Shown: positions 1 through 11,815 of the stretch, one piece after another
Layout: each line of letters starts with the position of its first letter
How positions within the stretch are numbered: the stretch's first letter is position 1
NCBI RefSeq assembly: GCF_011075055.1
Contig: NC_058137.1
Location: 24,227,463-24,291,462 of the forward strand
Source of the DNA: Mangifera indica
Lineage: Eukaryota > Streptophyta > Magnoliopsida > Sapindales > Anacardiaceae
Length of the DNA: 64,000 bases
Direction of reading: 5' to 3'
The notes under the pieces: generated by a model
What the model was told of the DNA's origin: nothing
Seen by the model: only the letters and a program-made list of their open reading frames with translations
Database searches by the model: none
Translations under genes and position numbers: made by a program

Positions 1-951
1 TCAACACAAATTTTACACCAATTAGAGAAAATATGCTACTTTGCTAACTGTAGTTGTGTTCATGAAATGGATACAGAAAATTCCTGGAACCATTCTAATT
101 GGAACCGCAGTTGAACAGGAATTCAAGACAAACGGAACCCATTCTATTATAAATATAACATATACTTCTTAAACTAGTCATTCTTTATTTGATCAAACAA
201 TGGGGACCATGTGGGCCGCCGACCACCCCATTTTTTGCGCATTTTCCAGATCCATCACCTATGGAGACACCCTTTCTCCTCCACATTATATTATGCCTTT
301 TCAAGATTTCTATGACACCCAACCCAATTATACAAATTTAATTTTACATGATTCGAAATATAAAAAAGAAAAAAATTAACCCAAATTCAGAAATTTAAAA
401 AAAAAAATGAGCTGGCGGGGTCTGAGAATATGTTTAAACAAAATGGCATCCTTTCCCAAATTCCAGAGTAAACCACACATGAAAGAAATAAAATAGTAAA
501 AAATACCTTCATTGAAAGAGACAAATAAGATAAGCTCAACGTGTTATCCCATCAACATCAAAGAGAGAGGGGGTAAAAAAAATCTTTGCAGAGGCGCGTG
601 AAGAAGAACAGCTAAAAACAGAGATTCCAAATCTTTCAGAAATAACAAACCCGCAACAACGAAAACAAAAACAAAACATACGAGCAGCCTACTCCAATAT
701 TGATCAGAGTTAGGGATTATTTGAACAAGAAGAAAACAAGGATCAGCATCATTATATTTACATCTACAATTTTTGTTAAAAACATAAACAAAAAACGAAA
801 GCAAATTAACCTCCATTAACAATCTGATGTGCTATTGTCTGCTTCTGAAATTAAACGAAAACACGTGACAGAATTATGAGTTTCCCGAAAATTCAAATAA
901 AAAAAACCGGAATCAATTTGTTACCCTTCTTCATTTCTTCAAAAGAATCAA
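1..951. other. Left flank and 3' flank of the serine-rich gene
   Basis: AT-rich DNA downstream of the minus-strand gene that ends at 952. The open frames here are short, have no recognisable domain and do not look like exons. The part nearest the gene is presumably its 3' UTR (inference). I see no RNA gene or repeat with clear ends. Confidence 0.5.
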
Positions 952-2118
952 TCAGGTTCGATCAGTCCGGTTCCTACTGTTATTCTGCTGTCGAGCTGCG
1001 TTTCCGTGTCCGTTCTTCTGCTGCGAAGAAAACAACTGACTGAATCCGAAAACCGAACCGGACTTTGGAGACCCTCTAAGCGAACAAATCGGAACGTTAA
1101 GGACCGGAGTGATTCTAACATTGGCCGAGTAAGATCTCTCCATGCCTCGGTGCTTGAACCTGGGCCCGCCATTGAAGCTACTGGGACTGCTTGAGCTTCT
1201 CTCCAAGCTTTGAAACACTATTTTACCGGAAGAATTCAATCTCGGACTGTCGACGGAGACTCCCCTACCGGCAGTAGCGGCTGCGGTTTCTCTCCGCATT
1301 GGACTCCGTCCGGCACGTGAGACATGTGTCGAATTTATACAATGTTGCTGATTATCTCTGTGTTTGACGATCCTCATTCTTGGAGGATTCGCAAAAGGAT
1401 TCGGACTAGGGCTCAAACCGGTTTTATCCGAGTCAAGAGAGAGCCTCGGGTGATCCTCGTGCTCATGACCCGATGACGAAGAAGAAAGCGACAAACGAGA
1501 TGAAGATAGTGAAATCGTCTCGCTATCCGACAAGTCTTTTAGTAGAGGAAGACTAAGAGATGACTCCAGAGAAGAAGAACCTGAAGAGGAGGATGAAGAA
1601 GATTTGGAGTTTCGATGAAGGAAATGTTTAATAGAAGATTTTGCAGTATGATTAGACGGCGTCGTTTTTGAGCGATTTTCAGATTTTGAGTTTTGGTACA
1701 GTTTTTTCAAACCTAATAACTCCCTCCAGCGGCTTGAACACCTTGGAGCCTTTGGTGAGAACAAGTAAGGGTCCATGCACGGCTTCGTTGACTCCTCCGT
1801 TGAACTGGTGGTGGCTGAGGACGGCTTTACGGTAGAGAGGTGTAGCGGCACGAGCTTTCCGTCGGAGAAGAGCTCGTCGGCGGGGAGCATCATCACTGGA
1901 TCCTCTAAACGGAACTCGAAATCAACCGGATCTTGAATATCCTCCCCTTCCTCCACCAGAGAGGACGGTTTCATCGAAGAAGACGACGGCTGTTCTTCCT
2001 CCCCACTAAAGGACGTTCTAGAACTCCGCCCTGGACTCAGCCATTCGTACGAGGGGAAGCTCTCTGACGAGACGCTGATATTATTATTGACGCAGGCGGA
2101 GGCCATGACAACTGGCAT
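952..2118 (-). CDS. Serine-rich plant-specific protein, DUF1645/MAKR-like, 388 aa
   Basis: Single-exon gene of 388 residues. ATG is at 2118 (a second in-frame Met is at residue 5) and TGA at 952-954. The N-terminal third has an acidic block with VDFEFRLEDP followed by LPADELFSDGKLVPL. The middle has DPYLFSPKAPRCSSRWRELL and a basic region (KHFLHRNSKS) next to long serine runs. The C-terminus has a basic, Ser/Pro-rich tail with RITPVLNVPICSLRGS and FGFSQLFSS. The ADELF-x-DGK-x-xPL block and the basic tail are typical of plant proteins annotated as DUF1645 or as putative membrane-associated kinase regulators; this is family knowledge and I cannot choose between the two names. No signal peptide, membrane segment or enzymatic motif is visible, and most of the chain should be disordered. 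Function is unknown. Overlapping frames on both strands are shadows of this gene. The reading frame is certain; the family label is moderate. Confidence 0.82.
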   Translation of the reverse strand: MPVVMASACVNNNISVSSESFPSYEWLSPGRSSRTSFSGEEEQPSSSSMKPSSLVEEGEDIQDPVDFEFRLEDPVMMLPADELFSDGKLVPLHLSTVKPSSATTSSTEESTKPCMDPYLFSPKAPRCSSRWRELLGLKKLYQNSKSENRSKTTPSNHTAKSSIKHFLHRNSKSSSSSSSGSSSLESSLSLPLLKDLSDSETISLSSSRLSLSSSSSGHEHEDHPRLSLDSDKTGLSPSPNPFANPPRMRIVKHRDNQQHCINSTHVSRAGRSPMRRETAAATAGRGVSVDSPRLNSSGKIVFQSLERSSSSPSSFNGGPRFKHRGMERSYSANVRITPVLNVPICSLRGSPKSGSVFGFSQLFSSQQKNGHGNAARQQNNSRNRTDRT

Positions 2119-3472
2119 TGGCGTTCATGCAAGGAAGTAAAGAAATGTTGGATATGCGTCGCCGGAAAGTGATCGGCGGGGATCTAGGTAGAAAAATGAG
2201 AAGGGTTAATTGAGCTAGGGTCTGCAAGAAACGAGAACAGAAGAGTGAAGTTGGTTCAACTCAGACTGGACTTGAATTGAACTAAGTTCTCTCTTTCCGT
2301 AAATATTGTCATTTTAGGGCCACGTGGCTCCCATTTTTTTAATTAATGCCAGATAAGTCTGCTAATTCTAATTATTATTTTTATTTTTATTTTTAGGGTT
2401 AGTATAAAATGATATAAATATTTACATCAATTATTTGATAACTGCTTCACTCAATGAAACTATATAACATATCAAGTTGATTAAAAAAATAAAAATATTT
2501 AAAAGCAAAATAATTATCAAATAAACGAAATCTTGAGTCTAATGATCTCTCCTTATACATTTTACCAATAGAGAAGTATTCGTGTGCATAGAAGTACATG
2601 GAAAATGAGATATTCAGCTAAGTTAAAAAGTCCTTTTCATGAAAGTTATTTATGAGAAGCTAAATTAATTAAATGTAGGTCCATAAAACATCATGTCATG
2701 CTAGTGACAAATTAAGACATACACATTGTTCCCATCAATTCTACGTCTTTAAACTCTTAATTTCAACCAGCATTTTATCTTTATAGACTTATTAGGTATC
2801 ATTTAGTTAAAACAATCAAATTACTTATTTAAATTATAAAATACAGTAATCAGACTTATAATCGATTTAAATTTATTTCACAAAATTGTCCCTTCGCTCA
2901 TGCTATTCGAATTCTACTCTTTTACGAGAAAATCTTTTGCTTTCACCACTCAATCTAACCCCTAGAGTCTTCTCATTTTACAAAGTTGAAATCAGGATTA
3001 CCAAGAAAATCTCTCACTTGAAATGGCACTTCTCCCTCATTTCATGCTTTGATTCGTTGTTGATTCAAGAATATTATTTGGGCTGGGCTTCAAAAGAATA
3101 GCTGGGGGTAAAGTAAGTAACAGGACGTTTAAGGCCCAATGTAAATATCCGAAAGAAGAATCTGGCTTAACAAAAATAGGTCTGAGCCGTCAGGGGGGAG
3201 TTGTAACTAAATTTTTATTTCAATACCTTTTTGCCATATTCAACGTGGCCAAAGCCAAGTTGCTCGAATAATGAGTGAACGTTTTATGAAAAAAATTTAC
3301 TCATCAAAAAGTCCAAAAGTAACACTGTTAGCAAGCAGTGTAAGGAAGTGAGTGGTGAGCCCAAATGTACAACAATGTACACGCATTTCTTCAATTTTGA
3401 CTCTTCTTGAGAAGAAGGAATCCTTTTTGCTTTAGCTTGAGCCTTGACTTGACTGTTCATTAAAGTTTAAAA
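2119..3472. other. Upstream region of the serine-rich gene and intergenic DNA
   Basis: The first ~180 bases are mixed-composition DNA that fits a 5' UTR and core promoter for the minus-strand gene. The rest is AT-rich intergenic sequence. A 71-codon frame at 2886-3101 has no recognisable domain and no splice context, so I do not call a gene. Confidence 0.4.
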
Positions 3473-3774
3473 AAGGCCAAAGCACTATTCCCACCCAAGT
3501 TTTGATGCAGTCCAAACCCACTCCTAAGTTTTGATCCACTCACAAAATTTCACCCGCAGGGTTTTAAAAACCTAAATACTCACCAATAAACTGTTCACTT
3601 TAACTAAAACCATTAATTATAAAGTTTAATGATAAAACAACGAATTTATCTCTTATAACAAATGATTTTGATTAAGATTAATAATATATGAATAAGTATT
3701 TGAGTTTTTAAAACTCTGTGGATAAAATTTTGAAAATGCATCAAAAACTAAAGTGGGAATAAGTCCTTCGACCT
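3473..3774. repeat. Foldback element E1 (~300 bp)
   Basis: The left end reads GGCCAAAGCACTATTCCCAC. The right end, read on the opposite strand, is GTCGAAGGACTTATTCCCAC. Both continue inward through a TTTGATGCA segment and an AAACCTAAATACTCA / AAACTCAAATACTTA segment, so the arms pair for more than 100 bases. The terminal motif is shared with the elements at 10684, 18742, 27410, 38302, 39044, 41631 and 61311. It encodes nothing and is probably a non-autonomous DNA transposon. Confidence 0.75.
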
Positions 3775-3924
3775 AAACAAAAAAAAAGGAAAGAGGATTT
3801 ATACTTTTATATACACACAATGATGATGTAGAAAAAGCAATTTATATGCATTTATATTGTGACTTTGCATATTGAATTATTGATATTAAATAAGCATATC
3901 ACACATATTAGCCTAAGATTCCAC

Positions 3925-4274
3925 TAGGGTAAGATTCGAATTGAACAGAATTTGAGTTTGTCTAAACTCGAGTTTGGCTCAATTTATATGAAATTGAGCT
4001 TGAGCTCTGCTCGTTTCAAAAAAAGTCAAGCTTAAGTTCAATTTGAGCTTAGACTTGAATCGAGCTTTTAACTAGTTCGTTATTAAAACGACATCGTTTT
4101 GTATCAAAATTTTTAGCTTGTATGTTTAACAAGCTAAACACTTCAAAGCTCGAACTCAAAAATGTTGAAGTTTCAAGCCCAAACTCGAGTTTGAGCTCAT
4201 TTGAGTTTAACTTGTTTTTGAGCTCGTTTGAGTCGAATTCGAGCTCAAACAAGTTTGGTTCAAATTTAGCCTTA
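3925..4274. mobile_element. hAT-type MITE (350 bp) with 8-bp target duplication
   Basis: The element starts TAGGGTAAGATTCGAATTGA and ends with the complement of TAAGGCTAAATTTGAACCAA, giving imperfect terminal inverted repeats. It is flanked by GATTCCAC (3917-3924) and GTTTCCAC (4275-4282), an 8-bp direct duplication with one mismatch, the length typical of hAT transposons. The interior is made of GAGCTCGAGTTTGAG-like units on both strands. The 82-codon minus-strand frame inside it is a by-product of these units. Confidence 0.75.
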
Positions 4275-4320
4275 GTTTCCACATAGCATAATAACACATT
4301 TTAACAAGGACAATGTTATG

Positions 4321-4450
4321 TATACAATTTTAGTATATAAATGATGTGTCATTATGTGATTAAGTATTATTTTATCTTTAATTCAAAATATTTCAATTAC
4401 ATTATAATACATCATTTGTATATCTAAATTATATACTAAAATTGTGTACT
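4321..4450. repeat. Small AT-rich hairpin MITE
   Basis: The ends pair: ACAATTTTAGTATATAAATG near the left end matches the complement of the right end (CACAATTTTAGTATATAATT). The core motif, an ATTATGTGATTAAGTATTATTTTATCTTTAATTC-like block, recurs with variation near 12600, 14400, 16000, 41500, 50180 and 51300. This points to a high-copy AT-rich MITE family. No coding capacity. Confidence 0.55.
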
Positions 4451-4455
4451 CATAG

Positions 4456-5403
4456 TTTTATTATTTTAACGCTTATAAAGGATATTACTCGATTGTACTC
4501 CTTCCTTTACAAAATTCAAAACTTTAAACACTAAATACTACTTTACAAAATCCTAAATAGTGGAATTAAGTATATGAATCTTTTAATGACACTTCAAACT
4601 TTAGCTTATTTGAAGCAAAATCACATGTTTGTTTTAATAATGTTACAAAAACAAGTTTCTTCAAATGAAAACTAAGTACAACAAATTTTAAGAGAGGATG
4701 AAGAGGATTGCAATGCATTTCCTACCCAATGTTTGATGAGATGATAGGTTCTCATCCTTCAAGTTCGAAAAAACAAATTTCTCACATTTCTTTTAAAGTC
4801 AACTATTAGTTTTAATAATTAAAAAATTTTATGTTATTTTTGTTAGATTGAACTGTGAACAAAATTATGAGTATGCAAATGTCATATTTTTAAAAACTTA
4901 TTTGAAAAAATAAATATTTTTTTATTTTGTTTTGAAAATTATCATATTTATTCTCGTATATTTTGAAGTATACTATAAACTCAATAGTTTATGATATAAT
5001 ATTTACATTTTTAAATTATTGTGTTTTGTTTAGTTTTTTAAGGGTGTGATTATAATTTTTGAAACTATCAAGAGACATTTTAAAATTTTCAAAAACCTCT
5101 ATTTTTCAAAAAAATTTTAAAACCCTTTGAAATTTTTTATTAATATCTCTAATATTTTAAAAAATTATAGTTTATCCTAAATATATATGATTGTGTGATG
5201 TGTGTCCTTGACATCCGTATATATAAACTAGTAAACTTTTTTATAATTTTAAATTGAAATTATATAAATCAAGGTAAAATAATTATTTAATGAAAGTTTG
5301 AGATAAAGTGCTTTTTTTTTTTTGTTTTTTCGATAATTTTATAAAAAACTTAACAAATTTATTTAAAATTTAATTGATGAATAAGTAATTGGCCTTTTAA
5401 AAG
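4456..5403. other. AT-rich intergenic DNA
   Basis: Low-complexity A/T-rich sequence between the small MITE and the methyltransferase pseudogene. I see no open frame, RNA gene or bounded repeat. Confidence 0.5.
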
Positions 5404-5919
5404 TGCGGAGGCTACGATTTTCGCCTGTTGCAAATAACCTTGCCAAGTTTCTATGTGAATTTGAAAACACAAGTACCGATTGATCCAAATATCACGAACA
5501 GAGTTTCGAAGCTTCTGCACGTAGCTGGGCAATGCAGTTTCTCAGGCATGACTGTCACTGTCACTGCCCAAATAATCAAATAATCGCTCACGTTGTCAAT
5601 TTCTTCACTGACAAACTATGGTAAGCCATTGATGACGACTGGATTGAAAGTCTTCGTAATGAACCTATTGGATATTTTCTCCTAATTCCCTCTGGAGTCG
5701 TCCAGGTTCGCCCTCTTATTGTACAATTAGCCATCTCAATTCCACTTGCGTGGAAATTGCATTTTGTTTCGACTTTAATTAGTTTAATTTACAGGGCCAC
5801 AGGCCTGATTCACTTGAGGAGTTTGTTCTCACTTTAAGGTCTCTTGTGATCCCTAGAGAGCAAGCGGAATTGCACAAGGTATGAGTTTTCGGCTCCGTTT
5901 GATTATTGATACCAAAAGA

Positions 5920-5961
<42 letters not shown>

Positions 5962-8178
5962 ATTATGTTAAAATTTGAATATATCTGAGTTATATGACAA
6001 TGTAACTATTCGAGAATGTCTTTAATATAATATCTAAAAACTGTTTTCAAAGTTGAAAAGCTGTGATAAACGAAGAAATTGAACTTTTCTTTTAATGATT
6101 TTAAAATAGTTTTTGGAGTTGTATGCATATAACTGCTTTTACAATCATTTCAACGATACACTTTTTCTTAAAATTTCTTGCATTAATTGTGTTCAGAAGC
6201 ATATTGAGTTTATTAATTATACAGCAAGTGACTTAATATAAGAAGTGTGATTTTTTTATGATCAATGTTAAAAGTGTGAGCTTTATGATACAAGTGTGAT
6301 GCAGTTCATAGAGTAAGGTTATGACTGTTGGTGTATAGTATGAGTTTTAACTTGTCTGTTTGTTGTTAGGAGATTACTATGATACTAAGATCCAAATCAC
6401 GGGAACATTACTGGAAAAAATAGTTTTTAGTAATATATATGTTTTGTTTGGGATGTGTAATGCTCAAAATCAGTTGGTTAGAAAATATGAATTATAGGAC
6501 AATATTATTAAGTAACATGCTGTGTGTGGTCGGTGAATATTGTTATTCTTGCTTTGGCAAGTAGCTTGGTAGCATTACTGGATCATTACCATTGTAGTAG
6601 CCTTATTAATGATTTGCTTAGTTATTCTTGATTTTATTGAAAGCTTATTGGGAAATGAAACAAATGAGGATCCTCTAATTTAACACTTTCCAGCTGGAGT
6701 TGAATTTAATCCTCTTGTCTGACCACTTTTGACCACTCAGCATATCAACAACTTTGCTTGTTGCAGTTATTACCTGGATGGCAAGTGACATCACTTAGCA
6801 GTGTTCTTGCTCAAGCCATGAAACTGAAGAAAAAACATCAAGTACGCCATGTGAATGTAATCTGTAGTTATATTCTATATTCTTCTATGCTCGTGAACAG
6901 TAATTAATTCATGTTGGTGTGTGCACACTATCATAAGAGTTTATATATTTTTTTGGAGTGAATGTTTTCAGTTTTTTCTCTCCTTAATATCTGAAGGGTA
7001 GTTTGTTTATGACGTGATTAGGTGGAAGCTCTTTATGCTGTTAATTTGGTGTCAAATACCCTAAGCACTGATACTATACTTGGTGTTTGTGATGGCCAGG
7101 TGTGTGCTCTCTTTGTTTTGTGCTCTTGTAATTTCTATGGAAGTGATTGGAAACCTAAGACTATTTGACTGAATATCCCATGGATTTTGGATGTAGCTGT
7201 AGCAACTATTGGTTGTTGGGTTACATATTTATTTATTTCATAATGTAGCGTTAATTTTGGAGAAAAATATAGGGTGTTAGTGTGGATGTAATTTGGTGAA
7301 CTAACAAAAAGGTTGAGTTTCTCTTGGGTGAGAGAAGAAGGTGGCTAATTACTTGAATATTGATGCAAATTGTGATGCTTACCACACATATGGCTAATGT
7401 TTGTTCCCTATCTAGTATCTAAAGAATTAGTGTTATTACTGACTTAATAATGGGTGCTCATTTTTTTTCTTGTCACTTTGACACTTTCCTAGCAATAGCA
7501 TTGCTAGGTGCTCTTTCAATGACAATTGATATCTCTGGCAGTCATTATTAAGTTGTTCTTCTTTTGTGTTAAGAGCTGCCACTATATTTTGAGTGTTATA
7601 CCCTATGACAAATACAATACTTTCAATGACAATCCTTGGTCTAATTGCAAATTTTGTTGTCTGATCTTTGTTGAAGTTCACCTTTTGAGGAGTAAATGGT
7701 GATAGATGGTTGAGCTTGGACACTTGTCATATTCTATTTGTAAAATTTAGGATTCTTGCAATTTTGCCGCCACTAATAGACTCGGGGAAATATGGGTTAA
7801 CTCCTAGACAATTTGTGCAGCCAGCAAATCTAACTTTTTAATACCCAAAGAAATCAATTTCATCTATGCTATTTGCCGAATTAAGCAGTTTTTTCATTCA
7901 GTTTTAGAAACTGTAAGTAAATAATGATGTCCACTTCTCAAAACTGTATATCTTATTCCAAAAATTTTGTTTGGAGCAAGATAATCTTTTTCGGTTGTTT
8001 CTTTTGCATTCTTAACTTGTGATTGAATTGGTTTTATAGGGTTATCATGCACAAGTTCTATCCTACCAGTTACAACATTTTGTAGTTGCATTAAATGCTT
8101 GTTCTCATCATGGAAAGGTTACGAATGCAGGTGCAAAACGAATCAAAAGCATTATGTAGCTCAGATGCGGAAGTTTGG
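5404..8178 (+). pseudogene. METTL25-like (class I methyltransferase family) unprocessed pseudogene
   Basis: Five exon-like blocks with intact GT-AG borders can be read: about 5404-5705, 5795-5878, 6767-6841, 7022-7099 and 8040-8178. They carry segments of the plant METTL25/RRNAD1-like family, such as WAMQFLRHDCHCHCP, LLPGWQVTSLSSVLAQ and GYHAQVLSYQLQHFVVAL followed by ACSHHGKVTNAGAKRIK. Visible damage: no in-frame Met; stop codons TGA (about 5481) and TAA (about 5617) in the first block; a one-base frame break at about 8149, after which HYVAQMRKFG is read in the next frame; and the SAM-binding motif reads GVCDGQGY where the family has a glycine-rich VGSGQGY-type loop. Introns are kept, so this arose by DNA duplication rather than retroposition (inference). 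I could not place the C-terminal half downstream. The family call rests on recalled family features, not on a search. Confidence 0.75.
5923..5958. repeat. (GT)18 microsatellite
   Basis: Uninterrupted GT dinucleotide run in the second intron of the METTL25-like pseudogene. It is likely polymorphic in length. Confidence 0.95.
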
Positions 8179-10683
8179 GTATTTATGGATTCAAAATTTT
8201 CCCCTTTGATTTCTTATACATAAGAAACTTTTAATACCTCGATATTGCTAACATAATGTTTGAACACCTTTCTCACGTTGTGCAGTTTTAGTTTTGTTTG
8301 ATAGGTCCTATTTAAAAATTTATGCCATGATAATCAGTATAGTTGGTTCTATATTCATATGATCACTAGACATAGTTTATCTATTTGGCATACATATTTT
8401 AAGAAAAAGTGACAGAAGTTTTCTTGTCATTTTGAGCATGGATCTATTTAGTTTTGATGGCATTTGTGATCATTCATGGAAATATTTTGACAGGTTGCCT
8501 GGATGATGCTTAATAAGTATTTGATCCTGGTTGATCATAAATGGTTTGTCCATGGAAAGAAAGTAATTATATCTCTATCAAAAAGAAGTATTCCAAATAG
8601 TAGGACGAAGCAATCATCAGTCCACCAGAAGATTCACAAGTTAGTGGAACAAAGTCTCTCCACTATATCTTTTATACATGGTTTAGCCCCTAAATTTAAT
8701 ATAACATTGCATCTAATGAGTTTTTCCCTTAAAAGAGATTTGGCAACCTGCCTGCTGGTAATACCCCCTGTGAGTATGTTGACTTGCTTAACTTGCTGGT
8801 AGTACCACCTTATTTTTTGACTTCTTGTGATGGATGTATTCTTGAATTCTATATATCTTATAATTGTTAATGTGATTGTGATAATGCTCTCTAAAGATTA
8901 TTTGTTGGGATGTAATTTGACTGTCACAGCTTCATTCTGGCTTTTAGAGTATTGCTGTAATTGCTTTGACTTCCATCATTATGATTTCAATTTATCTATC
9001 CACAACAACCTCTATAGTTCTCTTTTAGTCTAGTATCTTGCATATTGCTTGCTCCTTGAGCTCACCTGGTTTTCATTTTCATAAAACCTACAAATTACCT
9101 GTGGGGACCTTGGGTGAAGGTTAACACTTACTCACTTTCATCTGATTGTCTTTATCTTTTTCTGGGCATGAGCTGGATAACCATGGCTTAAAAGCAATGC
9201 AACTATTTACAATGGTGAGCGATTATGAATCCCCTATAATAGATGTACTGTATGGATTCTGATGTCATGAATAGGTACTAATATTACCTTCTTGTTGAAA
9301 CACCTATTGAGAAATATGGAGTAAATACTAGTAAATAATAGAAAGCATGCTATGATATGTTTTTATTGTTATACTGTCTATTTACAGCTAACAGACTAAA
9401 TTATTTACCCATGATTGTTCTCGTGGACTTACTATTCTAGGACCTTACTTTATGTGTACATGGTCATGCTACAGTATGTTCAGGTGGTAAAGTTTGAGAT
9501 GAGTCTTTTGACTGTGGAAAGTGAAAAGAATAGATTTTAAGATGTATAATGGTTTGGGCGTATTTCATATTCTATTCTTCTTTTTCTTTCAACTTTATAT
9601 GCTTTTGGATAAGAATTATTCTATTCTACGCTGGATAAGATATCTCCACTAGGCTTCGTTTCTACAAAGGAATATTCCTATTTGATGTGGTTTCACATCT
9701 TGACTTCAGTCTAGATTCCTGAACATTTCAATAGTTTTGATTTTTTATCTGCTATTTAAAGTTGTAGGAATTATTTGATAGCTCCAAAAGCTTCTGAATG
9801 ACTGCTTGACTGTTTGTCCCGCTGCAATCTCTGTGCCTCACCAAACAGTCTCTGTAAGAAGCCTCTATACACACGCTGGAATGAGAACGACAGATTTGTT
9901 TGCTTCCATTTTGTTATTCACCTATCTTTGGCCCACCCCTTATAGCTATTGATTTGTCAACTTTAGAACACTAATTTATTTTGCAACGAAGAATGATTAA
10001 GATTTTTACAGTTTGAATCAGTTTACATTTTTTTAATGTTTTGTATTTGAAAGATTCTTTGAATAATTCTGTGGTTGGTTTGTTTTCAGAACACCCCTTT
10101 AGGACTGGTCAGAAGTGTGGAAACCTTGTGGTTGCCTTTGCAAGATCCGTATCATCGAGGTAACCTAAGAACCCTTGACATGTGTCGTTTGTTGAACCAG
10201 TTCTGTTATTTTAGACATCTTTGTTCTTGTTTCTTCTAATAGGCAGTGACAGTCACTGGAATTTTCAGATAATGAAGACAGGCATATTGCTTTCACAGAA
10301 AGCAGAGATAATTTAAACTCGTCTAAGTGGAGATAAGAACATTCAAAAACATCAATATCTAATCAATTTTATTCATCTTATTTATGTTAAGTTTGAATTT
10401 TGCATGTAGATTCCATTGATCTCTGCAAAATTGAGCCAGTCACATTTCAGTAGATGAACATGGAAAAGTTAAAAAGGTGATTTTCGCAAGCTTTTTTTTT
10501 CATTTTATATCATTATCTTAATTATTGTGTGCTAGTTAAAACAACTTAAACTTTGACCAAATTGTCGATAAGTCTTGTCTTAATTTTAGACTGGATTACT
10601 TCCTGAAATCCTCCAATTTTCTTTGAAATAAATTATTCACCAAAATTGTTGGTATTTTAACTCTTCTGTTGAGTTTACTGCAG
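8179..10683. other. Downstream of the pseudogene; no gene assigned
   Basis: This could hold eroded 3' exons of the METTL25-like copy, but I could not match them. A 99-codon ATG frame at 8503-8802 has no domain I recognise. A short block near 10090-10160 reads EHPFRTGQKCGNLVVAFARS in one frame between plausible splice signals and may be an exon relic. Everything else is intron-like T-rich sequence. Confidence 0.35.
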
Positions 10684-11815
10684 TTTTCCCTTTGGTTGAG
10701 TAAATTCCGTTTTCAACCCAAGGTTTGAGCTAAGAACACTTTTTTACCTTAAGATGACATAAATAACACTTTTCAGCATAAAATCAAACTTTGTTGATTA
10801 AAAAAAAAAAAAACTTACACATTGTCAAAGAAGTAAAATTACCATTTAATTTAAATTATTTTGTTCTTTAAAATTATTATATGACTTTAAATTAATAAAA
10901 GTTAAATATAAACTGTTTAAATACCTAATTTGTATAAGAATTCACTTTTCTTTCCCTCCCACCCACTTCTGCCTCTCTTCCTGACTTTAAGTCATCATCC
11001 ATTTCACTTTCTTTCTTTTCTTCCTCTATTCCTCTAATTTCATTTCCCTTCACCCGCTTCATCTTCTTCCTCAATTTGATTATTTCAAGTTGTAGTCAAC
11101 TTTCATTTGATTACATCATCCATGACTCAATCGATTGAAATTATTATCGACAATAGCTAGGTGTCATATGAGTTGGGCTTAGACAAGCACGACCCATTAT
11201 TATAACGGGTTGTGCTAGGCCCTTAGGGTCGACCTGGTATAGTATACAATATTATTAAAATAAATAAATAAAGAAAATAATAATTATAATATTAAAAAAA
11301 TATTTTTTAAAATTAATTGGTCATCTTGTTAAAGGTCTGACTTTATATATATAAGATTGTGTTGTGGATCTTGTGTATTTTTTGAACCGGCATAACTCAA
11401 AAGTTCACAATTGTGCAGACTTTTGGGCCAATCCATTGACACCCTTAACAACCACTCATATCACAATAGAAGAGAGTGGTGGGGGCTAACAACGGTGAGA
11501 CATTGGTGGTGGTGTTGAAGAAGTGAGATAGCGGTGACAAGTGTGACAAGAGTTTAGGAACTTATTTTTAAGTTTTTTAACATTTTTAAGAACTAAATTA
11601 TTATGTTTGGTATAATTTGAAAAAAAAAATATTTTTTTTATTTTTTAAAAATTAATAGATAATAAAATAATTATTTTACCCTTATACTTTTAGTTTTTTT
11701 TAATGGAATTTAATTTTAGATTAAAAAAAAAGTGTCATTTATATCATTTAGAGATGAAAATGTTTTTTAAGCCAAACATTGGGTGGGAAAAATAATTTAC
11801 TCTTTTTTGAAAAGG
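10684..11815. repeat. Foldback element E2 (~1.1 kb) with a nested insert
   Basis: Left arm: a CCCTTTGGTTGAGTAAATTC start, then CAACCCAAGGTTTGAGCTAA and ATGACATAAATAACACTTTT. The right arm on the opposite strand reads TTTTCCCACCCAATGTTTGGC, then ATGATATAAATGACACTTTT, so about 100 bases of each end pair. It belongs to the CCCACCCAAG-ended family. A second element at 11157-11447 has been inserted in the interior. No coding capacity. Confidence 0.65.
11157..11447. mobile_element. Small GTGTCA-ended element nested in E2
   Basis: The left end reads GTGTCATATGAGTTGGGCTT. The right end on the opposite strand reads GTGTCAATGGATTGGCCCAA. GC-rich ends surround an A/T-rich core containing GGTATAGTATACAATATTAT. 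A relative with the same ends and core lies at 40048-40420, inside another foldback element. Non-autonomous; superfamily not determined. Confidence 0.55.

Noticed and set aside
948..1194. Short frames on both strands overlapping the 3' end of the serine-rich gene
   Set aside because: Shadows of the 388-codon gene in other frames; no domain and no own promoter context.
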